Below are positions 34,855 through 44,486 of a DNA stretch of 64,000 nt, in pieces. The first letter of the stretch is position 1. Each line of letters opens with the position of its first letter. The notes beneath the pieces were generated by a model that had not been told where the DNA came from, did not search any database, and saw only the letters and a program-made list of their open reading frames with translations. The position numbers were made by a program, and so were the translations under genes. This stretch comes from Roseibium denhamense (GTDB lineage Bacteria; Pseudomonadota; Alphaproteobacteria; Rhizobiales; Stappiaceae), in assembly GCF_009711415.1 (NCBI RefSeq), contig NZ_SMLZ01000106.1, positions 26,445 through 90,444 on the forward strand, given 5' to 3'.

Positions 34855-36252
34855 TCAATCGCTTGGACCAATCATCTGTTCGGGGCGCACAAGTGCATCA
34901 AACTCTTCTGCACTCGCATAGCCGAGGTTGAGCGTCTCTTCCCGCAAGGACGTACCATTCTTGTGCGCGGTTTTCGCTATCTCGGTTGCCTTGTCATAAC
35001 CGATTGCCGGTGCCAATGCGGTGACCAGCATCAGGGACCGTTCCATCAGCGCCGTGATGTTCGCATCATTGGCCTTGATGCCGGCCACACATCTATCGGC
35101 GAAGCTGACCGATGCATCGGCGAGCAACTGGATGGATTGAAGCATGGCATAAGCCATGACCGGCTTGAAGACGTTGAGCTCAAAGTGTCCTTGGCTGCCT
35201 GCGAAGGAAATCGTGGCCTGGTTGCCGTGTACCTGCGCGCAGACCATCGTGAGCGCTTCACACTGCGTCGGATTGACCTTGCCGGGCATGATCGAGGATC
35301 CGGGTTCGTTTTCCGGAAGCGACAGTTCGCCCAGGCCTGAACGCGGGCCGGACCCCAGAAAACGGATATCATTTGCGATTTTAAAGAGAGAAACGGCGAC
35401 GGTGTTCAGTGCGCCATGCGCATAGACATAGGCATCATGGGCGGCAAGCGCCTCGAATTTGTTCGGGGCCGTCCGGAATGGCAAACCGGTGATCTTTGCC
35501 ACCTCAGCTGCGAAATCCTCTGCAAACCCCTTTTTCGTGTTCAGACCGGTTCCAACAGCGGTACCGCCCTGTGCGAGTTCCAAAAGACCGTCCATCGCCT
35601 CGGTAACCCGGCGGATCCCCATTTCCAGCTGAGCGGCATACCCGCCAAACTCCTGTCCTAAAGTCAGCGGTGTTGCGTCCTGTGTGTGTGTCCGGCCGAT
35701 TTTGACGATGTCTTGCCATTCGTCCGATTTGGTGCGGAGTGCCGATTTGAGGTGCTCTAAAGCCGGGAGCAGATGACCGTTGATTTCCCGGGCGGCAGAG
35801 ATGTGCATGGCCGTCGGGAACGTGTCATTGGACGACTGGCTCATGTTGCAGTGATCGTTTGGATGGACCGGCGACTTGGACCCGACCTCTCCACCAAGGA
35901 TTTCAATTGCACGATTGGCAATGACCTCGTTGGAATTCATGTTCGACTGGGTGCCGGAACCAGTCTGCCAGACGGCAAGCGGAAAGTTGTCGTCAAACTT
36001 GCCCGATGCAACTTCGTCAGCAGCCTGCTCGATCGCCCTTGCCAACTCAGGCCGCAGTTTTCCCTGGGCCAGATTAACCCGGGCAGCAGCCTGTTTGACC
36101 ACGCCCAAAGCATGGACCAATGGACGGGGCATGGTCTCGTTTCCAATCGGGAAGTTTATCAAGGAGCGCGCGGTCTGCGCGCCATAATACTTTCCATTTG
36201 GAATCTCGAGCGCGCCGAAAGAGTCCGTTTCTGTGCGTGTGTTGTTCGACAT
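34855..36252 (-). CDS. fumC: Class II fumarate hydratase
   Basis: 465 residues, the usual length. The superfamily signature [17 protein letters not shown] is intact, as are [20 protein letters not shown] and [17 protein letters not shown], which line the active site; [17 protein letters not shown] has the catalytic His. FumC is an iron-free, oxidant-stable enzyme that interconverts fumarate and malate in the citric acid cycle. It is encoded alone, convergent with the hypothetical exported protein. A 393-base gap separates it from the LacI-family gene. Confidence 0.95.
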   Translation of the reverse strand: MSNNTRTETDSFGALEIPNGKYYGAQTARSLINFPIGNETMPRPLVHALGVVKQAAARVNLAQGKLRPELARAIEQAADEVASGKFDDNFPLAVWQTGSGTQSNMNSNEVIANRAIEILGGEVGSKSPVHPNDHCNMSQSSNDTFPTAMHISAAREINGHLLPALEHLKSALRTKSDEWQDIVKIGRTHTQDATPLTLGQEFGGYAAQLEMGIRRVTEAMDGLLELAQGGTAVGTGLNTKKGFAEDFAAEVAKITGLPFRTAPNKFEALAAHDAYVYAHGALNTVAVSLFKIANDIRFLGSGPRSGLGELSLPENEPGSSIMPGKVNPTQCEALTMVCAQVHGNQATISFAGSQGHFELNVFKPVMAYAMLQSIQLLADASVSFADRCVAGIKANDANITALMERSLMLVTALAPAIGYDKATEIAKTAHKNGTSLREETLNLGYASAEEFDALVRPEQMIGPSD

Positions 36253-36565
36253 GTGTCCTCACTGGTCCGTGTCCAACTGCATGGCTCGTTCCGAGACACT
36301 AACCGTTTGTTAGGCCGGCGCCAGATAGACAGGAGTCGCTTCCGCGGCAAATCTCACGGTGGTGGGATCTTGATGGCCCAGCTGTCTTTAGGTGTCTACC
36401 GCATCCTCGAAGTCAACGTAGACCCAACGCTTTTGGCCAGTCGATAAATACCTCCCAACACGGCACAAAAACACTGCGGTGTTGGTGGATAAATCGCCAG
36501 ACCCTGGGTCAAAAAATGAGGACCCGGCACAACGACAAAAACGGGTCTTGATAAAAAATACTTTT

Positions 36566-36573
36566 CCGCGCGG
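36566..36573. promoter_or_regulatory. Possible operator upstream of the LacI-type regulator
   Basis: CCGCGCGG is a perfect palindrome inside TTTTCCGCGCGGCAAG. The core CGCGCG flanked by a T-run resembles the site at 37683-37700 before smoE. It lies 73 bases before the regulator start, fitting autoregulation. The rest of the 36253-36645 gap shows no gene. Confidence 0.35.
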
Positions 36574-36645
36574 CAAGATTCGGTAAATTTGTCCGGAATT
36601 CTATTAGTCGGCGAACCGGCAAGATCAGCACGTGTGGTTACCGGA

Positions 36646-37677
36646 ATGACTGAGACAAAAATCAGAAACATGGAAGAGTTTGCAGCCTTGAGCGGCATCT
36701 CAAGGCCAACGCTCTCAAAGTACTTCCATGACCCGGAAAGCGTGCGCGCTTCGACGCGGGCCAGAATTGAACAAGCCCTTGAGGTCTATGATTACCGGCC
36801 AAACATCTTCGCTATGAATCAGAACCGCAAGCTGACCAAGAATGTCGGCATTGTGGTGCCTTACCTTGCAGATCCGTTTTTTGCCGAAATCGCCAGAAAC
36901 ATGGAACAACGATGCTTTGACGCCGGGTTCCGGCCAACCCTTTATAGCTCACATGGCCAGCAGCATCTTGAAAACGACATCCTTGACAGTCTGCGTTCGC
37001 TGAAGCCCGCGGGCGTCCTGCTCGCCCCCTTAGGCCGGGCGTCGGACAAAAATGTCATCGAAAAATTCTGTGCCGACGTTCCCACCGTTCTGTTTGACAG
37101 TAATATAGAGGACATTGGCGAAGCCTTTGTTGGATCTGATAATTTCAGTTTCGTATCGCAGACAGTCGAGTATTTGACCCGCAGCGGCGAACCACCGTGC
37201 TTTTTCGAGATGCGCACACCGGCCAACCCGAATGCGAATAAACGCCGGATTGCCTATTTGGCCATGATGGAGAAACTGGGGTTTGAACCGCACGTCCTTA
37301 AGATTGATGGTGAAGGCTGGGGATTTGAGGAAATCGGCCGGCAGGGCGCCCTGCGGATTTTGGAAACAAACGGCTTTCCCACCAACACGGTACTTTGCAG
37401 CAATGACCGGCTGGCGATCGGCCTCCTATCGGCGTGTTATGAAAAGGGTTTGCGTGTTGGCCGCAGCGAAGGCAGCGCTCTTAGGGTTGCGTCTCATGAC
37501 GATCATCCGTTTGCGCGCTTTACCTGCCCGTCCTTGACCACCGCGGCACATGATTACAATTCCGTATCAAACTGCGCCTTCAGCACATTGAGCAAGCTGA
37601 TGGAAGCAGGCGGGCGATTCAGCTCACGCGTGGAGACATTATTCGCTGCACGCCTTGTCCTAAGGGCTTCTGCGTAA
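36646..37677 (+). CDS. LacI-family transcriptional regulator of the sorbitol/mannitol operon
   Basis: 343 residues. The N-terminal helix-turn-helix reads MEEFAALSGISRPTLSKYFH with the hinge region RARIEQALEVYDYRPN. The periplasmic-binding-like effector domain follows (NVGIVVPYLADPFFAEIARN, VLCSNDRLAIGLLSACYEKG). It lies directly upstream of smoE on the same strand, so sorbitol, mannitol or a related polyol is the likely effector. ATG 36646 is chosen because the domain starts there; a longer frame to 36589 adds unrelated residues. Confidence 0.87.
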   Translation: MTETKIRNMEEFAALSGISRPTLSKYFHDPESVRASTRARIEQALEVYDYRPNIFAMNQNRKLTKNVGIVVPYLADPFFAEIARNMEQRCFDAGFRPTLYSSHGQQHLENDILDSLRSLKPAGVLLAPLGRASDKNVIEKFCADVPTVLFDSNIEDIGEAFVGSDNFSFVSQTVEYLTRSGEPPCFFEMRTPANPNANKRRIAYLAMMEKLGFEPHVLKIDGEGWGFEEIGRQGALRILETNGFPTNTVLCSNDRLAIGLLSACYEKGLRVGRSEGSALRVASHDDHPFARFTCPSLTTAAHDYNSVSNCAFSTLSKLMEAGGRFSSRVETLFAARLVLRASA

Positions 37678-37682
37678 ATCTA

Positions 37683-37735
37683 TTTTTACGCGCGAAAAAT
37701 TTTTATTGACGCCAGATAATTTACAGACCTATCCT
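37683..37735 (+). promoter_or_regulatory. Operator-like palindrome and promoter before smoE
   Basis: TTTTACGCGCGAAAAA (37684-37699) is palindromic at 14 of 16 bases, with a CGCGCG centre as in LacI-type sites. It is followed by TTGACG at 37706-37711 and, 18 bases later, TATCCT at 37730-37735. These could be -35 and -10 boxes. Confidence 0.5.
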
Positions 37736-37766
37736 TAGGACAACATCTAATCAGGGAGGATACCGG

Positions 37767-39071
37767 ATGTCTATTAAGAACGCACTTTGTGCGGCGACTG
37801 CGCTTACCTTGCTTTCAGCGGCAAGCGTTCATGCCGAAACCATCACAATCGCTACCGTGAACAACGGCGACATGATCCGTATGCAGGGTTACACTGATGA
37901 CTTCACGGCCAAGACTGGCCATACCGTCGAGTGGGTCACGTTGGAAGAGAACGTGCTGCGTCAGCGCGTGACAACTGACATTTCAACGAAAGGCGGCGCT
38001 TTCGACATCATGACCATTGGCATGTACGAAACGCCAATCTGGGGCGCCAACGGCTGGCTCGTTCCGCTTAACGATCTCTCCGAAGAATATGATGCCGCAG
38101 ACATCCTGCCCGCCATGGCTGGTGGTCTAAGCCACGACGGGACGCTTTATGCCGCTCCGTTCTACGGCGAAAGCTCGATGGTTATGTACCGTACAGACCT
38201 GATGGCCAAAGCCGGTCTGGAAATGCCGGACGCGCCAACTTGGGAGTTCATCAGAGAAGCGGCTGCGGCGATGACCGACCGTGACAACGAAATCAACGGC
38301 ATCTGCCTTCGCGGCAAGGCTGGTTGGGGTGAAGGCGGCGCATTCATCACAGCGATGTCGAACTCGTTTGGTGCACGTTGGTTTGACATGGACTGGAACG
38401 CTCAGTTCGATACCGAAGAGTGGGCTAACACGCTGAACTTTTACAAAGACATGATGGATGCCTCCGGTCCTCCAGGCTATGCGACCAACGGCTTTAATGA
38501 AAACCTGTCGCTCTTCCAGCAGGGCAAATGCGGCATGTGGATTGATGCCACGGTGGCAGCATCCTTTGTAACAAATCCGAACGACTCGACCGTGGCTGAC
38601 TCTGTAGGCTTTGCTTTGGCCCCTGATACAGGGCTTGGCAAACGTTCGAACTGGCTGTGGGCCTGGGCGCTGGCAATTCCTGCCGGCACTCAAAAGGAAG
38701 CAGCTGCAAAAGAGTTCATCGAATGGGCTACGTCCAAATCCTACATTGAACTCGTAGCTGCCAAAGAAGGTTGGGCCAACGTTCCTCCAGGTGCGCGGAC
38801 GTCTCTGTACGAGACCCCAGAGTATCAGGCCGTACCGTTCGCCAAGATGACCTTGGACTCAATCCTGTCAGCTGATCCGAACAACTCGACCGTCGAACCG
38901 AGCCCATACGTTGGTATCCAGTTCGCTGCCATCCCGGAGTTTGCCGGTATCGCAACTGAAGTGAGCCAGGAGTTCTCGGCTGCCTATGCAGGTCAACAGA
39001 CCGTCGAAGAGGCATTGGCCAAAGCTCAGGCCCTGACCAACGATGCAATGGAAGCCGCCGGCTACCGATAA
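37767..39071 (+). CDS. smoE: Sorbitol/mannitol ABC transporter substrate-binding protein SmoE
   Basis: 434 residues, family 1 solute-binding protein. A signal peptide is at the start (LCAATALTLLSAASVHAE), and ETITIATVNNGDMIRMQGYT begins the mature protein. Polyol-specific relatives share the region GEGGAFITAMSNSFGARWFD. GGGAGGATACCGG before the ATG is a strong ribosome-binding site. This is the first gene of smoEFGK-smoS-mtlK. The translated product is expected in excess over the permeases because a hairpin follows. Confidence 0.9.
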   Translation: MSIKNALCAATALTLLSAASVHAETITIATVNNGDMIRMQGYTDDFTAKTGHTVEWVTLEENVLRQRVTTDISTKGGAFDIMTIGMYETPIWGANGWLVPLNDLSEEYDAADILPAMAGGLSHDGTLYAAPFYGESSMVMYRTDLMAKAGLEMPDAPTWEFIREAAAAMTDRDNEINGICLRGKAGWGEGGAFITAMSNSFGARWFDMDWNAQFDTEEWANTLNFYKDMMDASGPPGYATNGFNENLSLFQQGKCGMWIDATVAASFVTNPNDSTVADSVGFALAPDTGLGKRSNWLWAWALAIPAGTQKEAAAKEFIEWATSKSYIELVAAKEGWANVPPGARTSLYETPEYQAVPFAKMTLDSILSADPNNSTVEPSPYVGIQFAAIPEFAGIATEVSQEFSAAYAGQQTVEEALAKAQALTNDAMEAAGYR

Positions 39072-39093
39072 GCTCGCGCTAACTTCCAGTTCC

Positions 39094-39117
39094 GGAGGGC
39101 GGGTTCGCCCGTCCTTC
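39094..39117 (+). other. Stem-loop with TTCG loop between smoE and smoF
   Basis: GGAGGGCGGG (39094-39103), loop TTCG, CCCGTCCTTC (39108-39117): a 10-bp stem counting two G-U pairs. A stable hairpin after a binding-protein gene commonly protects that part of the mRNA. It has no T-run, so full termination is unlikely. Confidence 0.55.
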
Positions 39118-39191
39118 GGCCTCCTTCTGTCATTTCATTTTAAAGATATATTTCGAGATGGACCCGCGTCCGTCAACAGAGGAGATGTGTC

Positions 39192-40070
39192 ATGGCCACT
39201 CAGCAATCACGTTCTGCCGCCCGGATAATGATGGCGCCAGCAGTCTTTCTGCTGTTGGGTTGGATGCTGATCCCGTTATGCATGACACTGTTCTTTTCCT
39301 TCAAGAAATACCTGCCACTACGCGGCGACTCCATGGCCAACGGATTGGAATGGGTCGGATTTGCCAACTATGTCAGGTTCGTAAGTTCAAGCTCGTTTTG
39401 GCCCAGCATTCAGACCACGCTAATCATTGTCGGGGGCGTTCTGGTCATCACCATCGTCTTGGGAATTGCACTGGCTATTCTGCTGGATCAGCCAATGTGG
39501 GGTCAGGGAGTCGTCCGAATTCTGGTCATCGCGCCTTTCTTCGTGATGCCCACCGTGTCCGCGCTTGTTTGGAAAAACATGTTCATGGATCCAGTCAACG
39601 GCATCCTGGCGCATCTCTGGAAGTTTTTTGGAGCCGAGCCTATACAATGGTTGAGCCAGGCGTCATTGCCATCGCTAGTCATGATCGTCTCCTGGCAGTG
39701 GCTGCCGTTCGCGACGCTCATTCTTTTGACAGCCATTCAGTCTTTGGACAGTGAGCAGTTAGAAGCTGCTGAAATGGACGGCGCCCCTGTTCACAAGCGT
39801 TTCTTTTTCATCGTTCTTCCACATCTGGCGCGGGCAATCACCATCGTCACCTTGATCCAGACCATCTTTTTGCTGGCGATTTTCGCGGAAATCTTCGTCA
39901 CCACCGGCGGTGCCTTTGGCACCAAGACATTGTCTTACCTGATCTTTCAGCGGGTGCTGGAAAGCCAGAACGTTGGTCTCGGCTCTGCAGGTGGTGTCTA
40001 CGCCATTATCCTCGCCAATATCGTTGCGATCTTCCTGATGCGCATCGTCGGCAAAAACCTTGACGCGTGA
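39192..40070 (+). CDS. smoF: Sorbitol/mannitol ABC transporter permease SmoF
   Basis: 292 residues, six membrane helices, MalF-type binding-protein-dependent permease. The EAA loop is visible as EQLEAAEMDGAPVHKRFFFI then VLPHLARA. The start is MATQQSRSAA at 39192, with AGGAG upstream. It follows smoE after 120 bases and precedes smoG by 11 bases. Confidence 0.9.
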   Translation: MATQQSRSAARIMMAPAVFLLLGWMLIPLCMTLFFSFKKYLPLRGDSMANGLEWVGFANYVRFVSSSSFWPSIQTTLIIVGGVLVITIVLGIALAILLDQPMWGQGVVRILVIAPFFVMPTVSALVWKNMFMDPVNGILAHLWKFFGAEPIQWLSQASLPSLVMIVSWQWLPFATLILLTAIQSLDSEQLEAAEMDGAPVHKRFFFIVLPHLARAITIVTLIQTIFLLAIFAEIFVTTGGAFGTKTLSYLIFQRVLESQNVGLGSAGGVYAIILANIVAIFLMRIVGKNLDA

Positions 40071-40081
40071 GGAGTAATCAA

Positions 40082-40912
40082 ATGGCCCGCGCAGTTACAA
40101 CAAACCGGAAAATGATCAACACAGCCGTCGCCTGGTTGATAGGTTTGCTAATTTTCTTTCCCATCCTCTGGACGATACTCACCAGCTTCAAAACCGAAGC
40201 CCAGGCAATCGCCGATCCGCCGATATTTTTGTTCTTTGATTGGACCCTAGAGAACTATTCGGTGGTGCAGGAGCGGTCGGACTACATGCGCTTCCTATGG
40301 AACTCCATATTCCTGGCTGGTGGCTCCACGATTTTGGGACTTATCATCGCAGTTCCGGCCGCTTGGTCGATGGCCTTCGTCCCTTCAAAACGCACTAAGG
40401 ACATCCTGCTGTGGATGCTGTCCACAAAGATGTTGCCCGCAGTTGGCGTGCTTTACCCGATCTACCTGCTCTTCATCCAGTTGGGCCTTCTTGACAGCCG
40501 CATCGGACTGACAATCGTCCTCATGTTGATCAACCTGCCGATCATAGTCTGGATGCTCTACACTTACTTTAAGGAAATCCCGGGCGAGATCCTGGAGGCC
40601 GCCCGGATGGATGGCGCAGGACTGAAGGAAGAGCTCCTCTACATTCTCACCCCGATGGCCATACCGGGCATCGCTTCGACCATGCTGCTGAACTTCATCC
40701 TGGCTTGGAACGAAGCCTTCTGGACGCTGAACCTGACCGCCGTCAATGCAGCGCCGTTGACTGCTTTCATCGCGAGCTATTCTAGTCCTGAGGGCCTGTT
40801 CTTCGCCAAACTCAGCGCGGCTTCGACCATGGCGATTGCACCCATCCTGATCCTTGGCTGGTTTAGCCAGAAACAACTCGTTCGCGGCCTGACATTCGGC
40901 GCGGTTAAGTAG
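40082..40912 (+). CDS. smoG: Sorbitol/mannitol ABC transporter permease SmoG
   Basis: 276 residues, MalG-type permease with six membrane helices. The EAA loop reads [20 protein letters not shown] then [11 protein letters not shown] 40082 has GAGGAG upstream; a GTG at 40067 overlaps smoF and is less likely. It is followed by smoK after 11 bases. Confidence 0.9.
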   Translation: MARAVTTNRKMINTAVAWLIGLLIFFPILWTILTSFKTEAQAIADPPIFLFFDWTLENYSVVQERSDYMRFLWNSIFLAGGSTILGLIIAVPAAWSMAFVPSKRTKDILLWMLSTKMLPAVGVLYPIYLLFIQLGLLDSRIGLTIVLMLINLPIIVWMLYTYFKEIPGEILEAARMDGAGLKEELLYILTPMAIPGIASTMLLNFILAWNEAFWTLNLTAVNAAPLTAFIASYSSPEGLFFAKLSAASTMAIAPILILGWFSQKQLVRGLTFGAVK

Positions 40913-40923
40913 GGAACGCTCTC

Positions 40924-41928
40924 ATGGGACAAATCACACTCAAACAGGTGACCAAGAGCTTCGGCAACGTCGAAGTCATTCCCTCGCTCGATCTCGAAAT
41001 CGGGGACGGAGAATTTACGGTCTTTGTCGGCCCATCCGGATGCGGTAAGTCCACATTGCTGCGGTTGATTGCCGGTCTGGAAGACATTAGCTCCGGACAA
41101 ATCCTGATCGACGGGCAGGATGCGACCAGCGTCCCGCCGGCCAAACGGGGGCTGGCGATGGTTTTCCAGTCCTATGCGCTCTATCCGCATATGTCGGTGC
41201 GCAAGAACATCGCGTTTCCCCTGCGCATGGCAAAGCTCCACAAGGCCGAACAAGACCGCAGGGTCGAACAGGCCGCCGCTGTCCTGAACCTCACCGACTA
41301 TCTCGACCGACGCCCCGGACAACTCTCCGGCGGTCAGCGCCAGCGCGTGGCAATCGGCCGTGCAATTGTCCGCGAGCCATCCGCATTCCTATTTGACGAA
41401 CCACTGTCAAACCTGGATGCAGCCCTGCGGGTTGGTATGCGGCTTGAAATATCAGAGCTTCACGAACGCCTTAAGACTACGATGATCTACGTGACCCATG
41501 ATCAGGTTGAAGCGATGACCATGGCGGACAAAATTGTTGTCTTGCGCGCCGGGAACATCGAGCAGGTCGGATCTCCGCTTGAGCTTTACAAAAACCCGCG
41601 CAATCAGTTTGTTGCAGGGTTCATCGGTTCTCCGAAAATGAATTTCATTCAAGGGGAAGAGGCGGCCAAATACGGCGCGCATACGATCGGCATTCGCCCT
41701 GAACACATCGCCGTTTCCGAGACGGATGGCACTTGGTCCGGCATTGTCAGTGTCTCGGAGCATTTGGGGTCCGATACGTTCTTTCACATCCATGACACCG
41801 GGCTTGCCGACACGATTACTGTGCGTGCCGGAGGCGAGATCGGCTTTCGACACGGGGATAGGATCCACATGACGCCGCGCGAAGACGTCATTCACAAGTT
41901 CAACGAAAACGGTTTGAGATTTACATGA
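40924..41928 (+). CDS. smoK: Sorbitol/mannitol ABC transporter ATP-binding protein SmoK
   Basis: 334 residues. The Walker A motif is GPSGCGKST, the signature is [16 protein letters not shown], and Walker B is [12 protein letters not shown] followed by the H-loop VTHDQ. A C-terminal TOBE-type domain follows ([17 protein letters not shown]). It belongs to the UgpC/MalK group that powers sugar and polyol uptake. Its stop overlaps the smoS start by 4 bases. Confidence 0.92.
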   Translation: MGQITLKQVTKSFGNVEVIPSLDLEIGDGEFTVFVGPSGCGKSTLLRLIAGLEDISSGQILIDGQDATSVPPAKRGLAMVFQSYALYPHMSVRKNIAFPLRMAKLHKAEQDRRVEQAAAVLNLTDYLDRRPGQLSGGQRQRVAIGRAIVREPSAFLFDEPLSNLDAALRVGMRLEISELHERLKTTMIYVTHDQVEAMTMADKIVVLRAGNIEQVGSPLELYKNPRNQFVAGFIGSPKMNFIQGEEAAKYGAHTIGIRPEHIAVSETDGTWSGIVSVSEHLGSDTFFHIHDTGLADTITVRAGGEIGFRHGDRIHMTPREDVIHKFNENGLRFT

Positions 41929-42698
41929 ATCGGCTCAACGGAAAAACAGCGCTGATCACCGGAGCGGCACGCGGTATCGGCTTGGCTTTTGCCAAAGCTT
42001 ACATCGCGGAGGGCGCCAGCGTTGCGATTGCCGATATCGACTTGGCGAAAGCCCGTGAAGCTGCCCGGGAGCTCGGTCCCAAAGCAGTTGCAATCAAAAT
42101 CGATGTGAGCAGCCAGACCAGTATCGAAAACGCTGTTGAGGCAACCATCGCATCTCTTGGCCGGATAGATATCTTGATCAACAACGCTGCAGTTTTCACT
42201 GCAGCGCCGATTGTTGAAATTTCGCGCGAAGACTATCAGCGCACCTTTGATATCAACGTCGCAGGCACTTTGTTCACCTTGCAGGCCGTCGCAAAGCATA
42301 TGATTGCGCGTGGCGACGGCGGCAAAATCATCAATATGGCGAGCCAAGCCGGACGGCGCGGCGAGCCTCTTGTCGGCGTTTACTGCGCGACAAAGGCCGC
42401 CATTATTAGCCTCACCCAATCGGCAGGCCTCAATCTCATTGAGCACGGTATCAACGTAAATGCCATCGCGCCGGGTGTCGTGGACGGTGAGCATTGGGAT
42501 GGCGTCGACGCCTTCTTTGCCAAGTATGAAAACAAGCCGCGGGGGCAAAAGAAAAAGGAAGTGGGAGAAAGCGTGCCGTTCGGCCGGATGGGTACAGCGG
42601 ACGATTTGACGGGCATGGCTGTATTCCTGGCCACAAACGACGCGGACTACATCGTCTCGCAGTGTTACAACGTGGACGGCGGCCAATGGATGAGCTGA
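41925..42698 (+). CDS. smoS: Sorbitol dehydrogenase (short-chain dehydrogenase) SmoS
   Basis: 257 residues. The NAD site is [17 protein letters not shown], the structural motif is [10 protein letters not shown], and the catalytic Tyr and Lys are in [15 protein letters not shown]; Ser is in INMASQAG. SmoS oxidises sorbitol to fructose and galactitol to tagatose in the related Rhodobacter enzyme. Translation is coupled to smoK and to mtlK by overlaps of 4 and 13 bases. Confidence 0.92.
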   Translation: MNRLNGKTALITGAARGIGLAFAKAYIAEGASVAIADIDLAKAREAARELGPKAVAIKIDVSSQTSIENAVEATIASLGRIDILINNAAVFTAAPIVEISREDYQRTFDINVAGTLFTLQAVAKHMIARGDGGKIINMASQAGRRGEPLVGVYCATKAAIISLTQSAGLNLIEHGINVNAIAPGVVDGEHWDGVDAFFAKYENKPRGQKKKEVGESVPFGRMGTADDLTGMAVFLATNDADYIVSQCYNVDGGQWMS

Positions 42699-44212
42699 TC
42701 CCGCTGTCGAACACAAATTTGGGCCGCCTCCCATCAACGGTCCGAGCGCCTCAATATGACAGAACAAAACTAACGCCCGGGATCATCCACATTGGTCTTG
42801 GGAACTTTCATCGCGCACATCAAGCTTGGTATTTGCACCGGCTGTTCGATGCTGGCCTCAATCACGACTGGGCTATTCTTGGTGCTGGCGTGCGGTCTTA
42901 CGACAAGGACCAGCGCGACAAGCTGCTTGCCCAAGACTGCTTGACAACCCTTATCGAGTTGGCTCCAGCGAGATCGTCAGCCGAGATAATCGGCTCAATG
43001 ATCGACTACATTCCAATTGAGAACGGCAACACAGCACTCATTGAAAGAATGGCGGATCCGGCAATCCGGATTGTGTCGCTCACGGTGACCGAAGGCGGTT
43101 ACTATATCGATCCGGTTACAAAAGCCTTTGACCAGACCCATCCGGACATTGAGCATGATGCGAAAAATCCAGATCGCCCGCTGACCGTCTTTGGCGCTCT
43201 TGTAGCCGCGTTAGCCCGGCGCAAAGCCTCCGGATCCGGACCATTCACCGGACTGAGCTGTGACAACCTACAGGGGAACGGACATATATTGCAGCAGGCC
43301 GTTGTCTCGCTCGCGTCCATGTCAAACCCGGCACTGGCGCGGTGGATCGAGGAAGAATGCAGCTTCCCCAATTCCATGGTGGACTGCATCGTTCCTGCGA
43401 CTGGAATGAAAGAAATCGACCTTGCACGTTCCTTCGGGGTCGACGACGCGGCTCCCGTCACACATGAACCCTTCCGGCAGTGGGTGATTGAGGACGATTT
43501 TTGTGCCGGCAGACCGGATTGGGAGAAGTGCGGAGCGACGTTTACTGGCAACGTGCAAACCCATGAGACGATGAAGATCCGCGTTTTGAACGCAGGGCAT
43601 CAGTTGCTTGCCAATGCCGGAGAAATCCTCTCTATCGAGACCATTTCCGAAGCGATGGCGCATCCACTCATTGGCGCGTTTTTCCGCAAAACGGCCATCC
43701 AGGAAATCGCGCCTCATGTTGCGCCCGTACCAGAGATGACGGCAGAGGCTTACATCGACTTAATCGCGGCGCGCTTTGCAAATCCTGCGATTATCGACAC
43801 CACCAGGCGGGTGGCCTTTGATGGGTCCTCACGTCACACTGGCTTCCTGCTGCCAACGTTGCGCGAGGCATTGGCCGCAGATACGCCGGTTGACGGACTT
43901 GCCCTTGCCGAAGCCATTTGGGCGCGCATGTGTTACGGCATACGCGAAGACGGCTCTGTCATTTCCCCAAACGATCCGAACTGGGACGCCCTGAAAAACG
44001 CTGCGATTCAGGCCAAGAGCGACCCGGCCGTCTGGCTTGCGCAACACAACATCTACGGCCGCCTTGCCAATGACCTTCGCTTCAAGACCGTCTTTGAAAG
44101 ACGGCTGCGCCAGATCTGGCGCGAAGGATTGGAGGCGGCACTCAAAGACTATCTGGTATCGGAAGCCACTGCGTATCGAGCGTCGCACGGGATGGACGCC
44201 CGCCTGTCCTGA
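42686..44212 (+). CDS. mtlK: Mannitol 2-dehydrogenase MtlK
   Basis: 508 residues, long-chain mannitol dehydrogenase family. The N-terminal nucleotide domain has IIHIGLGNFHRAHQAWYLHR, and the catalytic region has HETMKIRVLNAGHQLLANAG, containing the family lysine, Asn and His. It oxidises D-mannitol to fructose with NAD. ATG 42686 is inside the end of smoS. The operon ends here, with no fructokinase or xylulokinase gene next, so fructose must be phosphorylated by a gene elsewhere. Confidence 0.92.
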   Translation: MDELIPLSNTNLGRLPSTVRAPQYDRTKLTPGIIHIGLGNFHRAHQAWYLHRLFDAGLNHDWAILGAGVRSYDKDQRDKLLAQDCLTTLIELAPARSSAEIIGSMIDYIPIENGNTALIERMADPAIRIVSLTVTEGGYYIDPVTKAFDQTHPDIEHDAKNPDRPLTVFGALVAALARRKASGSGPFTGLSCDNLQGNGHILQQAVVSLASMSNPALARWIEEECSFPNSMVDCIVPATGMKEIDLARSFGVDDAAPVTHEPFRQWVIEDDFCAGRPDWEKCGATFTGNVQTHETMKIRVLNAGHQLLANAGEILSIETISEAMAHPLIGAFFRKTAIQEIAPHVAPVPEMTAEAYIDLIAARFANPAIIDTTRRVAFDGSSRHTGFLLPTLREALAADTPVDGLALAEAIWARMCYGIREDGSVISPNDPNWDALKNAAIQAKSDPAVWLAQHNIYGRLANDLRFKTVFERRLRQIWREGLEAALKDYLVSEATAYRASHGMDARLS

Positions 44213-44215
44213 TTA

Positions 44216-44405
44216 GCGCGTGTCGCGTTAAATCGAATTCATCATGTGTCGTCTTTTGCGTTGAAATTATTGATTTCAGACAGTGAAAGACGACACCGAT
44301 TAGACTGCGACGCGCTCTAAAACTCTCGATGGTCAAAAAATGTTCCCCGAGTTTTCCGTCCTTAGAGCATCGGGCGTTTAGTTCGAACGGCCTAAAGATG
44401 CTCTA
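44216..44405. repeat. Nested intergenic palindromes after mtlK
   Basis: Three hairpins are visible. GTGTCGTCTTT (44246-44256) mirrors AAAGACGACAC (44286-44296) exactly. Outside it, GCGCGTGTCGC (44216-44226) is a near mirror of GCGACGCGC (44307-44315). TAGAGCATC (44363-44371) mirrors GATGCTCTA (44397-44405), with an inner TTTAG/CTAAA pair. This looks like a mobile-type intergenic palindromic repeat family rather than a coding remnant. Confidence 0.6.
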
Positions 44406-44418
44406 CCACTCTAATGTC

Positions 44419-44467
44419 GATCAGCTTTGGGCGATAAATCGGATCCAATTATCGCCCAAAGCTGATC
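44419..44467. terminator. Long perfect hairpin between mtlK and ada
   Basis: A 19-bp perfect inverted repeat, 44419-44437 (starts GATCAGCTTTGGG) and 44449-44467, with an 11-base loop containing GGATCC. It lies between two convergent genes and could stop both transcripts. There is no T-run on either side. It may belong to the palindrome cluster just upstream. Confidence 0.55.
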
Positions 44468-44486
44468 TAGCACACGCATGGTGACG

